Positions 33,785 to 41,496 of a DNA stretch of 64,000 bases are shown here, in pieces. Below the pieces are notes generated by a model. That model saw nothing but the letters and a program-made list of their open reading frames with translations, was not told where the DNA came from and ran no database searches. The stretch comes from Salinirussus salinus. GTDB lineage: Archaea > Halobacteriota > Halobacteria > Halobacteriales > Haloarculaceae. The stretch covers positions 310,001 to 374,000 of the forward strand of contig NZ_WOWO01000002.1 in assembly GCF_009831455.1 (NCBI RefSeq). Direction: 5' to 3'. The translations under genes were made by a program, and so were the position numbers. Each line of letters opens with the position of its first letter. Within the stretch, counting starts at the first letter, position 1.

Positions 33785-35854
33785 TCAGTCTTCGATCTCG
33801 CTTTTGGCGACCTCGGCGCCCGCGAACTCGAGCACTTCCTTCGCGCCGCCCTCGGAGTAGCCCTGCTCGATGAGGGCGTCGATCCACTGGCTGCGCTCCT
33901 CGTCGTCCATGTCGCCGCTGGAGACCAGCGCCGAGAAGTTGATGTTGTGTTTCTTGTCCTCCCAGAGCTTGCGCTCCAGCGCGCGGCGCAGGCGGTCGTT
34001 GTCCTGGGGGTCGAAGGACACGCCCTCCCGGGCCCGGCGGGAGACCCAGTTGGCGACCTCCTGGCGGAAGTCGTCTTTCCGGTCCTCGGGCAGGTCGAGC
34101 TTCTCCTCGACGCTGCGGAGGAACTGCTCGTCGGGCTCCTGCTCGCGGCCGGTGATCTCGTCCTCGACGGTGTCGTCGTCGATGTAGGCCATCACGTGGT
34201 CCATGTACTTCTCGCCCTGGCGCTGGATCTCGTCGATGTCGTAGGCCAGCGCGTGGCGGACGTCCTCGATGGCCCGCTCCTTGTACTCCTCGCGGACGAG
34301 TTCGAGATACCGGTAGTAGGTCTCGAACATGTCCGCGGAGATGGAGCCGTGGTTCTCGAGGTTCCCCTCCAGGTGGTTGAACGTCGTCAGCGGCGAGAGA
34401 AAGCCCCGGTCCCGGTGCATCGAGTCCATGATCGCCTCGGCGATCTCGTCGCCGACAAAGCGGGCGGAGACCCCCTCCATCCCCTCGCCGATGTCGGCTT
34501 TCGCTTCGGCCTCCTCGCGGAGTTTCTTGACGTCGGCGTCGTCGGTCTCGTCGATCTCCCCGTTGTAGGCTTTGGCCTTCTGGACGAGGTCGATACTCGA
34601 CTCGTCGGGCTCCTCGATCCGGGTGAGCACGCCGAACAGACCCGCCATCTCCAGGGTGTGGGGCTCGATGGAGATGTCGGGCAGGTCGGCGTTCCGGAGC
34701 ATCTTCCGGTAGATGTCGGCCTCCTCCTCGTACTCGAGGACGTACGGGAAGTCGATCCGCTTTGTCCGGTCGTTGAACGCCTCCATCTTCTCGTCGCCTT
34801 TCTTGTCCCGGTACTCGGGCATGTTCGTCCGCCCGACGATCACCTGGTCGATGTCGATCCGGGGGTTGTTCTTCGGCTTGATCGTCTGCTCCTGGGTCGC
34901 GTGCAGGAAGTCGTACAGGAACTCCCGCTGGAGCTTCAGCAGCTCCTCGCCGGAGAAGATGCCGCGGTTGGCGTTACAGAACGCGCCGGCGTAGTCGAAC
35001 GCGCGGGGGTCCGACTCGCCGTAGATGGCGATCTTCGAGTAGTTGACGTCACCCGTCAGCTCGGTCTCGTCCTGGTTTTTCTTGTCCTTGGGCTCGAAGG
35101 TCTCGATGGCCTGGCGCTTGTTCTCGTTCGCGAGCAGCCGGACGATCTCGACGTGGTTCTCCAGGACGGCCTGGAGGTCGTCGCCGTAGTGGGCGAGCAG
35201 TTCGTCGAGGTAGAACTCGCTGGCGGGGTCCAGTGTCTGCTCGTTGCGGACCGTGTACGGCGCCTCCAGCGCCTCGTTGACGTCTTCGAGGATGCGCTTG
35301 CGCTGCTCGCGGGGCAGGAGCACCAGCGGGTCCTGGTTCATCGGCGACCGGACCACGTCGTCGGCGGGGTCCTGGTCGGGGATGATGTCACAGAGGTTCG
35401 TCCACCGGAAGGTGTACATCCGCCCCTCGTCACGGCGGGTGTAGTCCTCGAAGTAAGCCCGGACCTGGGAGTCGAAGTCGGACTTGCCCGAGCCCACCGG
35501 CCCCAGAAGCAGGAGAATGCGGCGTTCGGGACCGAGCCCGCGGGCTCCCGACTTCACCTTGTTGACGAACTCGTGGATCGCCTCGTGGATCTCCCGCCCG
35601 TAGAAGGTGTTCTCACCGTCGTGCAGCGGGTCCTCCGCGGCCAGTTTGTACTCGACGATCCCGCGGTCCTCGTCGTATTCGGTGCCGTAGAAGTCGAACA
35701 TGTCGGCCACCCGCTGGTGGGCCGACCGGGCGACCTTCGGGTCGGTGATGACCTCCGAGAGATACCAGTCGAACGAGTGTGTCGTGCGGAGGTCCTCGGG
35801 GATGGTGTCGCGGTACTCCTTGCTGAGGGTTTCGAGCGTGTGTTCGCTTGTCAT
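33785..35854 (-). CDS. prkA: PrkA-type AAA+ ATPase / Ser protein kinase, first copy
   Basis: A 689-residue protein close to bacterial PrkA/YeaG. The Walker A is LLGPVGSGKSDF near residue 120; IGRT-like VIVGRTNMPEYRDKKGDEKM marks the AAA+ sensor and YEEEADIYRKMLRNADLPDI the following helical part. The C-terminal PrkA domain includes EEKLDLPEDRKDDFRQEV and REGVSFDPQDNDRLRRALE. In E. coli the homologue responds to nutrient stress. It heads the four-gene operon prkA-prkA2-DUF444-spoVR and has a leader of about 200 nt. Confidence 0.93.
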   Translation of the reverse strand: MTSEHTLETLSKEYRDTIPEDLRTTHSFDWYLSEVITDPKVARSAHQRVADMFDFYGTEYDEDRGIVEYKLAAEDPLHDGENTFYGREIHEAIHEFVNKVKSGARGLGPERRILLLLGPVGSGKSDFDSQVRAYFEDYTRRDEGRMYTFRWTNLCDIIPDQDPADDVVRSPMNQDPLVLLPREQRKRILEDVNEALEAPYTVRNEQTLDPASEFYLDELLAHYGDDLQAVLENHVEIVRLLANENKRQAIETFEPKDKKNQDETELTGDVNYSKIAIYGESDPRAFDYAGAFCNANRGIFSGEELLKLQREFLYDFLHATQEQTIKPKNNPRIDIDQVIVGRTNMPEYRDKKGDEKMEAFNDRTKRIDFPYVLEYEEEADIYRKMLRNADLPDISIEPHTLEMAGLFGVLTRIEEPDESSIDLVQKAKAYNGEIDETDDADVKKLREEAEAKADIGEGMEGVSARFVGDEIAEAIMDSMHRDRGFLSPLTTFNHLEGNLENHGSISADMFETYYRYLELVREEYKERAIEDVRHALAYDIDEIQRQGEKYMDHVMAYIDDDTVEDEITGREQEPDEQFLRSVEEKLDLPEDRKDDFRQEVANWVSRRAREGVSFDPQDNDRLRRALERKLWEDKKHNINFSALVSSGDMDDEERSQWIDALIEQGYSEGGAKEVLEFAGAEVAKSEIED

Positions 35855-36264
35855 GCTTTGTGGGCGTGACCGGCGGCCACCGCGCGACGGCGGCCGTGCG
35901 GGACGCTACCGGGGGACCGACGGCTCCGGGCGGCCACGTGGGTCCCTCGTGTCGGCGGCGTCGGCGCAGGTCCTGTCATGTGTTTCCATACCAAGGTACG
36001 TCGTCCCCCGGCCGGTCGCGAGTGGTGGAGCGGCCGACGGAACGGTACCGGTACTGTTTATTGTAAGAGAACTTCGGAAATATAAGTCTTCTTGCGGTGA
36101 CGGGTCCCTCGGTTCCGAGAGACCGTCGATCGGCACGCAGACCCGGGGACGGCGACGGCAAGATTTACGACGCGAGTTCGATGCCGGCTCGCTTTCCGCC
36201 CCCATTTAAATAGTCTCACCTCGCCGACCGGGGCACTGAAGCGGTGCCGGCCACAACAACGGGC
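35855..36264. promoter_or_regulatory. 410 bp intergenic region: prkA operon leader and divergent promoter
   Basis: No gene is supported in this gap. Toward prkA, the TATA-like CTTATATTT (36079-36087, minus strand) predicts a start near 36056 and therefore a leader of about 200 nt. An AATAAACAG tract is also near 36053-36062. Toward the plus-strand gene at 36265, CATTTAAATAG (36203-36213) is a good TATA-like element with a start near 36238. The first 190 bp next to prkA are GC-rich and could fold, but no riboswitch family is recognised. Confidence 0.5.
36041..36058. promoter_or_regulatory. 18 bp near-perfect palindrome at the prkA operon transcription start
   Basis: AACGGTACCGGTACTGTT pairs with its own reverse complement at 16 of 18 positions around the core GTACCGGTAC. 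It lies where the TATA-like element predicts transcription toward prkA to begin, which is the usual place for a repressor site in archaea. Confidence 0.5.
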
Positions 36265-36666
36265 ATGGCACTGGAGGACGTCCCGGAGGGGTGGGTGGTC
36301 TGGCACGAGGAGCCGACGAAGCTCGTGCTCGCGTACCGTCCGGACGTCTTCGACTCGACGGCCTTCCCCGCTCCCTGCCTGCCGACGGTCTACGCGACGA
36401 AGGGCAAGCGGGACCGCCGGCCGGGTCGGAACGTCCCCGACCCCGACGACCCCTGGTACGTGACCCTGTACCTCGAACCCGACGTCGCCCGCGAGACCGA
36501 GTCGTTCGACACCCGCGAGGCTGCCGCTGCCGGCGCCCGCGACCTCGCGCGGGCGTTCCACGCCGGGGAGCTCGACTACCGCGCCCTCTACCAGGTCCCC
36601 CGCGAGGCGTATCTCGACCGGCTGGACGAGCTGACCGGCGGCGGGACGACGGGAAGCGGGGACTGA
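36265..36666 (+). CDS. Conserved haloarchaeal protein (DUF5820-like), 133 residues
   Basis: A small soluble protein with the segment LEDVPEGWVVWHEEPTKLVLAYRPD at its start, followed by a PAPCLPTVYATKG block and a helical end (REAAAAGARDLARAFHAGELD). This resembles the haloarchaeal family DUF5820, function unknown; I am fairly but not fully sure of that family. ATG 36265 gives a normal acidic N terminus, and the frame before it looks non-coding. The last residues are low-complexity Gly/Thr/Ser. Confidence 0.74.
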   Translation: MALEDVPEGWVVWHEEPTKLVLAYRPDVFDSTAFPAPCLPTVYATKGKRDRRPGRNVPDPDDPWYVTLYLEPDVARETESFDTREAAAAGARDLARAFHAGELDYRALYQVPREAYLDRLDELTGGGTTGSGD

Positions 36667-36720
36667 GGACGGGGCGGCCGGCCCCGGGGGATTGAAGCCC
36701 ACGGGTCACCCAGAGCGGGT

Positions 36721-37170
36721 ATGGCGACGCTGACGCTGATCGGGACCCGGCTGGCCCAGGAGGGCGAGGAGTTCGTCTACCGCGGCGAGGCGCCGGGCTG
36801 TGAGGGCTGTCCCTACCGCGACCAGTGTTTGAATCTCGTCGAGGGGCGCAAGTACCGCGTCGAGAGCGTCCGCGAGGGCGCGAGCACGCTGGAGTGTGCC
36901 GTCCACGACGCCGGCGTGACCGCCGTCGAGGTCGAGCCCGCTCCCGTCCGGGCCAACGTCGCCTCCAACGCCGCCTACGCCGGCAGCAAGGCGTCCCTCG
37001 AGGGTCCATGTCCGCACACGGAGTGTCCGAGTCACGAGTTCTGCGAGCCCGCCGGCGCCGACTTCGACCGGGAGTACCGGATCGACGAGGTGCTTGGCGA
37101 GCCGCCCCACGACTACTGCATGCTCGACCGGGAGCTGACGCTCGTGGAGTTCGCTCCCCCCGACCAGTGA
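36721..37170 (+). CDS. UPF0179 family cysteine-rich protein
   Basis: A 149-residue archaeal protein. Eight cysteines occur in clusters: GCEGCPYRDQC near residue 27, LEC, PCPHTECPSHEFC near residue 100, and DYC. This matches UPF0179, a small archaeal family with conserved cysteines that suggest an iron-sulfur or zinc site. The function is unknown. A weak TATA-like ATTGAAG lies about 27 bp upstream of ATG 36721. Confidence 0.87.
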   Translation: MATLTLIGTRLAQEGEEFVYRGEAPGCEGCPYRDQCLNLVEGRKYRVESVREGASTLECAVHDAGVTAVEVEPAPVRANVASNAAYAGSKASLEGPCPHTECPSHEFCEPAGADFDREYRIDEVLGEPPHDYCMLDRELTLVEFAPPDQ

Positions 37171-37201
37171 GAGTCGGCCTGCCCGGGCCGTGGACCGGCT
37201 G

Positions 37202-37609
37202 TTACTCCTGGATCTTGATACCGGTCCTGTTCAGGTAGGCCTCGAAGGTCTGGTCCTCGCCGGTGATGATCCGGCCAAGCGTCGCCTGGTAGGGCGTGAT
37301 CGTGTACGGCTCGTTGGGTCCCTGTGGCTGCTGGGGCATCGGGATGTGCGCCCGGAAGTTGTCGACGCTGGCGATGGTGTGAACCTCGACGGGGGAGTTG
37401 CCGTAGTAGACGGTGTAGCTGAAGCTCTGGCTCCCGGCCTGGAGGTTGCGGGTCCAGGGGGCCTGGATGTTGGGACTGACCTGGTTCTCCCGCTGGATGC
37501 GCAGCGACACGTCCTCCCGGAACGTCCACGTCCCCCGGTCGGTGAACGGGATCCACCCCTGGTGACCCGATCCCTCGATGCGCCCCTGAATGTCCTGCAG
37601 CGACGTCAT
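37202..37609 (-). CDS. Hypothetical protein, Gln/Asn-rich, 135 residues
   Basis: I do not recognise a family. The protein is beta-rich in appearance (WIPFTDRGTWTFREDVSLRI, SFSYTVYYGNSPVEV) with a high content of Gln, Asn and Thr and nearly balanced charge (about 13 acidic and 10 basic), unlike the strongly acidic proteins around it. It has no signal or membrane segment. ATG 37609 is supported by GTTTATGT (minus strand, near 37634-37641) about 28 bp upstream. A cell-surface or virus-derived origin is possible but not shown. Confidence 0.62.
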   Translation of the reverse strand: MTSLQDIQGRIEGSGHQGWIPFTDRGTWTFREDVSLRIQRENQVSPNIQAPWTRNLQAGSQSFSYTVYYGNSPVEVHTIASVDNFRAHIPMPQQPQGPNEPYTITPYQATLGRIITGEDQTFEAYLNRTGIKIQE

Positions 37610-37707
37610 GCGACTGCAGCGTCGGCACGGGCCGACATAAACACACGGGGAGTTCACACGGCGAGTTCCGCGCTCTGTCCCGGTTTCCGGCCCCGGAGCG
37701 GCCAGGC

Positions 37708-38496
37708 TCAGGGGAGTGTCCCGACCCGGTCGGCCGTGTACCCGAAGACGTGTTCGTACCCCTCCGGGGACATCAACACCGGGTAGAACCCCTCCTCGGC
37801 GACGACGTCGACGCCGTCCGCGGCGGCGAAGGCCGTCCCCTCCGGGACCTCGGTGAAGTTGTCGGCGTACACCTCGTACTCGCTTGCGGCCTCCTTGGGG
37901 ACGGGGTCGCGCAGCCGGAACACCGGAAGCCCGTCGGCCGGCGGTCGCTCCGCCTCGGGGAGCACGCCGACCGCACCCAGAAACGCGCGAGCGACGCGGG
38001 TGGCGTTCGCGGCTGCGGTCTCCGAGCCCTGGTAGCCACACTCCACCTCGATGGTCCGCGGGATCGACTCGAACAACCGGCCGTCGGTTTCGGTCCCGGC
38101 GTCGACGACCGCGTCCACGCCCAGCCGCGGGCAGATGTGACGGGCGTAGTCGGTGATCCTGTCGACGATCGCGAACGGTTCGCCGTAGGACTGTGTGGAG
38201 TGCATCGAGAGTGCGGTGCAGTCGCCGAAGCGCTCGCCGATCTCGGCGGCGAGTCTCGACTCGTGAGTGTCGCCGCCGGGGTCGCCGGGAAACGCCCGGT
38301 TCAGGTCCTCCTCGAGGTACCGTTCGCCCGCCGCGAGTGCCTCCTCGTTGGCGACCACCAGCGCCACCGGCTTCTCGACGTCGGGGTCCTCCGCGAGCAG
38401 GTTCTCGACCGCCCGCATTCCGCAGGGCTCGTCGCCGTGGATGCTCCCGATGACGACGTACTCGGGGTCCCCATCACCGAGCTGTTCGACACGCAT
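37708..38496 (-). CDS. Succinylglutamate desuccinylase / aspartoacylase family protein
   Basis: A 262-residue zinc carboxypeptidase-fold protein. GSIHGDEPCG carries the first zinc ligands (His and Glu of HGxE), MHSTQSYGEP supplies the third histidine and IEVECGYQG the likely catalytic glutamate. A final beta-barrel domain ends with the FGYTADRVGTLP tail. Family members deacylate N-acyl amino acids or related amides; the substrate is not predictable. ATG 38496 is chosen because ACTAATAC (about 38520-38527, minus strand) lies at TATA distance; a GTG at 38511 would be the longer option. Confidence 0.86.
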   Translation of the reverse strand: MRVEQLGDGDPEYVVIGSIHGDEPCGMRAVENLLAEDPDVEKPVALVVANEEALAAGERYLEEDLNRAFPGDPGGDTHESRLAAEIGERFGDCTALSMHSTQSYGEPFAIVDRITDYARHICPRLGVDAVVDAGTETDGRLFESIPRTIEVECGYQGSETAAANATRVARAFLGAVGVLPEAERPPADGLPVFRLRDPVPKEAASEYEVYADNFTEVPEGTAFAAADGVDVVAEEGFYPVLMSPEGYEHVFGYTADRVGTLP

Positions 38497-38563
38497 CTGC
38501 GGGGCCTTCACGCCGGAGGAGTATTAGTGGGACGATCCGGAACCGTCTGACTCTCCGCGGCCG

Positions 38564-39556
38564 TCACTCCCCGCCCAGCGGGAGCTGGGTGATGTTCTCC
38601 AGAAAGCCCGCTCCCGGAACGTCGCCGTCCCGGGTCTGTCGGGCGGCGGCGCGGTTCAGCACCGCCCGCTGGTCGCGCTCCTCGTCGACCCAGTCCAGCG
38701 GCGTCGTCACAAACGGGCGCACCTCGATCGTCGTCGCCCCGCCCTCCCAGACGAGTTCGAGCTCCATGTCCGGGCTCGTCTCGCCTCTCATCCACTCCCG
38801 GGCGGTCTCGGGACCGAACGCGGGGGTCTCCGTCACTGTCGACCCGGTCAACGGAACTGCCCGCTCGCCGTCGTACCAGAACCCGTTGACCATCCGCTCT
38901 TCGGGGTGTTCTGCGAGCCAGAACGACAGGTGGTTGTAGGCGGTCCCGTCCTCGAAGGCTCCCGAAATCCAGAGCCACTCGGCGTCGCCGGCCCACTTCC
39001 GTCTCCCCCAGGAGTGGTCACGTTCCCCGACGCCAGCGAACGCGCGCTCGCGGCCGTCGACCGTAACCGTCCCCTCGACGTGTGTCGCCACCTCGTAGCG
39101 GTCGTTTCTGGGTTCGTCGGGAAACGTCTCCCCGTCGGAGTAGTAGAACGGGTCGTGGCGGCTGGTGAGCGTGCAGTCGACCGACAGTGTCGCCGGGTCA
39201 CCCTCGCCGGCGAGTAGCGCCGCAGGCTCGTCGGCCGGCGTGGCAGTCACCGTCCCCTCGACGCGTGCATTCCACTCGGCCGGCAGGTCAACGGGCAGGA
39301 GTTCGACCGTCCAGTCCTCGCCCCGGACGAGGAGGCCGTGGGTGTCACCGGGCGAAACGGCTCGCTCGCGGAGCCAGTAGACGGTCCCGTCCGCGATGAG
39401 ATAGAAGAACACGTTCGCCTGCTTTCGGTTCGGATAGAACCCGACCCGACCGTGCAGGGCGACGTCCTCCTCGGCGCCGATGGCGTCGAAGTAGTGACTC
39501 TCGCTCCAGTACGTCTCCGCTCCCGGTGCGTGGAAGAACTCGTCGGCCTCGCGCAT
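38564..39556 (-). CDS. AttH/DUF7064-like lipocalin-fold protein
   Basis: A 330-residue protein with mostly beta structure and a conserved GERDHSWGRRKWAGD motif in its centre, as in AttH / hydroxyneurosporene-synthase-like proteins and the actinobacterial DUF7064/7065 group. Those relatives are often encoded beside phosphotransferase-family genes, exactly as here. They are suspected to bind or act on hydrophobic ligands. ATG 39556 is favoured by a CTATCAATG element on the minus strand about 28 bp upstream; ATG 39580 is the longer alternative. The exact family name is uncertain. Confidence 0.68.
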   Translation of the reverse strand: MREADEFFHAPGAETYWSESHYFDAIGAEEDVALHGRVGFYPNRKQANVFFYLIADGTVYWLRERAVSPGDTHGLLVRGEDWTVELLPVDLPAEWNARVEGTVTATPADEPAALLAGEGDPATLSVDCTLTSRHDPFYYSDGETFPDEPRNDRYEVATHVEGTVTVDGRERAFAGVGERDHSWGRRKWAGDAEWLWISGAFEDGTAYNHLSFWLAEHPEERMVNGFWYDGERAVPLTGSTVTETPAFGPETAREWMRGETSPDMELELVWEGGATTIEVRPFVTTPLDWVDEERDQRAVLNRAAARQTRDGDVPGAGFLENITQLPLGGE

Positions 39557-39579
39557 ACGGTGTCCAACCGGTGCATACA

Positions 39580-39591
39580 TTGATAGGTATT
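39580..39591. promoter_or_regulatory. Overlapping back-to-back TATA elements
   Basis: The short AT-rich segment TTGATAGGTATT reads CTATCAATG on one strand (for ATG 39556) and GATAGGTATT on the other (for ATG 39614). The two predicted leaderless starts are only 58 bp apart, so the two promoters share bases. Confidence 0.45.
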
Positions 39592-39613
39592 GCGTCGTTC
39601 GTTCTCACACATC

Positions 39614-40732
39614 ATGACAACAGATAGCATGGCTGTCGACGAGCACGCGCTTCGCTCGTCGCTCTCCAGCGAGCTGGGCGCTGCGGATTCTTGCTCGCTC
39701 GAGCCCCTGGAGGGTGGAAACGCCAACGAGACCAGTCTGCTCCAGTGGGACGAACAGGAGTTCGTCGTCCGCCGGGTGCCGCCGGCGGAGCCCGCCCCGG
39801 AACTACTCCACGACCTGGACCGGGAGTACCGGGTCCTGGACGCCCTCGAGGAGACGTGGGTCCCCACACCGGACGTCGTGACGTACTGTGACGACGAGAC
39901 CGTTCTGGGCGAGGAGTTCTACGTGATGGAGCGGCTGGAGGGGGAGGTCTTCGACACGCAGCCCCCGGCCCGGTTCCGTTCGCCGGAGACGCGACAGACG
40001 GTCGGGGAACAGACTGTCGACAGACTGGCGCAGATCCACCACATCGATGCCGACCGGGTCGGCCTGAGTGACCTGGGGGACCCGGCAGGCCACACGGAGC
40101 AGCTGGTCGAGAAACTCACGGCTCAACTGGAGTGGGCACAGCAGCGGACGGGCGAGACGCGGGAGCTGCCCGTCTGTTTCGAGGTGGCTGACTGGCTCGC
40201 CGACAACGTTCCGCCAGCACCGCACGCGACGCTCGTCCACGGCGACTACAAGCTGGACAACCTCCTGTTCGGTATTCCCGACGCTCCCCGGATCACCGGC
40301 GTACTGGACTGGGAGATGGCGACCCGCGGCGACCCCCTGACCGACCTCGGGTGGGTGCTTTCCTACTGGGCGGAGGCAGAGGACCCGTCGCCGATCACCG
40401 ACGGCATCGAGGCGGCCTACGGCGACCACGAGCAGTTCCCGGTCCTGGAGGTGTTCGTCGAGGAGTACTCGGCGTTCATGACTCACCCGGAGTATCACAG
40501 CCGACAGGAGTTGGTCGACCGCTACGAGAGACAGACCGGCATCGAATACGACCACGACCGGTTCTACCGCGCCCTCGGCGCGTTCAAGCTCGCGGCACTT
40601 TGCGAGGGGTTCTATCGCATGTATCTGGAGGACGCGCCAAACGTGAAGGAGTCGTACCCTGCGATGGAGCTCATCGTCCCGGCGCTGGGCCGAAAGGCGC
40701 GCCAGATCATCGAGGGCGAGGTCCCGCTCTGA
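39614..40732 (+). CDS. Aminoglycoside-phosphotransferase-fold (APH family) protein
   Basis: A 372-residue kinase-like protein of the phosphotransferase family that includes ACAD10/11-type N domains. The Brenner motif VHGDYKLDNLLF supplies the catalytic Asp, the metal-binding ITGVLDWEMATRGDPLTDLGW follows, and NANETSLLQW lies at the nucleotide loop. Such proteins phosphorylate hydroxyacyl-CoA, sugars or antibiotics; resistance should not be assumed. It is divergent from the AttH-like gene, a pairing also known in actinobacteria. ATG 39614 fits the TATA spacing; ATG 39629 is possible. Confidence 0.83.
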   Translation: MTTDSMAVDEHALRSSLSSELGAADSCSLEPLEGGNANETSLLQWDEQEFVVRRVPPAEPAPELLHDLDREYRVLDALEETWVPTPDVVTYCDDETVLGEEFYVMERLEGEVFDTQPPARFRSPETRQTVGEQTVDRLAQIHHIDADRVGLSDLGDPAGHTEQLVEKLTAQLEWAQQRTGETRELPVCFEVADWLADNVPPAPHATLVHGDYKLDNLLFGIPDAPRITGVLDWEMATRGDPLTDLGWVLSYWAEAEDPSPITDGIEAAYGDHEQFPVLEVFVEEYSAFMTHPEYHSRQELVDRYERQTGIEYDHDRFYRALGAFKLAALCEGFYRMYLEDAPNVKESYPAMELIVPALGRKARQIIEGEVPL

Positions 40733-40742
40733 GGGCGTCGAC

Positions 40743-41414
40743 TCACGCCAGCTCCCTCAGCGTCTCCAGCTCTCCCTCGTAGGATTCGGGGTAGTGGGGG
40801 CCGTTCAACCGCGAGTCGACCTCGCCGTCGAGTACGAACAGCGTAGTCGGTGCCCCCGCCACGTCGAACTCCTCGTAGAGCAGTTCGGCCCAGGCCGGGC
40901 CGTAGACCGCGAACAGCGCGATGTCCTCCGGAGCATCGAGGAGGTCCTCGAGAGTCTCGCGAACGAGGTCACACGGCTCGCAGTCCTCCTGCCAGACGTA
41001 CACCACAGCCCGGCGGGTCAGCCCCAGCAGCGTGGGAAGCTGTTCGCCCCCGACCGGGAGAAACGGGTCGGGAACCCCCGCCGACCTCGGCGGCGTCCCC
41101 TGGAACTGTGCGAGGACGGCAACCGTCCGGACGAGGTCGTCGTGTGAGAGCGACTCTACCCGCTCGGCGAGCGCACAGTACTGGGCGACAAAGCGGAGGT
41201 CATCCTCGCCGAGTGCCGCGAGCGCGTCGAGAGCGTCGGGGTCGTCAAACCGCGCCTCGAGCTCCTCACGGAGAGACTCCCGACGCTCCAGGGTCGTCTC
41301 CGTTTCCTCCACCAACTCCTGGAACTCCGCAGTGACGGCGACTGACTCGCCGCCGGCTGTCGGCTCCAGCACGCCGGTCCCGACCAGCGTGTCCAGTAGC
41401 TCGTCTGGCTGCAT
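40743..41414 (-). CDS. Thioredoxin-fold protein with CEPC motif
   Basis: A 223-residue protein. The first 120 residues are an acidic helical domain; the thioredoxin-like half begins RRAVVYVWQEDCEPCDLV, giving a CxxC redox pair, with the cis-proline loop VAGAPTTLFVLDG further on. It is soluble and has no signal. It may be a cytoplasmic disulfide reductant. GTATTTATACA, a clear TATA box, lies about 28 bp before ATG 41414. It is convergent with the APH-family gene, separated by 10 bp. Confidence 0.83.
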   Translation of the reverse strand: MQPDELLDTLVGTGVLEPTAGGESVAVTAEFQELVEETETTLERRESLREELEARFDDPDALDALAALGEDDLRFVAQYCALAERVESLSHDDLVRTVAVLAQFQGTPPRSAGVPDPFLPVGGEQLPTLLGLTRRAVVYVWQEDCEPCDLVRETLEDLLDAPEDIALFAVYGPAWAELLYEEFDVAGAPTTLFVLDGEVDSRLNGPHYPESYEGELETLRELA

Positions 41415-41437
41415 TTACCGTAGTCACTCGGCGATCG

Positions 41438-41449
41438 TGTATAAATACT
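41438..41449 (-). promoter_or_regulatory. TATA box of the thioredoxin-fold gene
   Basis: AGTATTTATACA on the minus strand, centred 29 bp before the ATG at 41414. Confidence 0.6.
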
Positions 41450-41496
41450 GTGCGGCGGGTCCCGTACCTGTGCGCCATCAGCGGGGGCGGGGAGTC

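Noticed and set aside
33947-35869. A 640-codon plus-strand frame opposite prkA
   Set aside because: Antisense shadow of a high-GC gene; repetitive Val/Leu/Asp content and no recognisable domain, while prkA on the other strand has clear motifs.
38564-39556. Calling the AttH-like gene a carotenoid hydratase (CrtC)
   Set aside because: Only the general fold and the DHSWG motif are shared; no carotenoid genes are near.
39614-40732. Calling the APH-family gene an antibiotic-resistance gene
   Set aside because: The Brenner motif defines the fold only; the neighbour and the ACAD10/11-like features point to metabolism.
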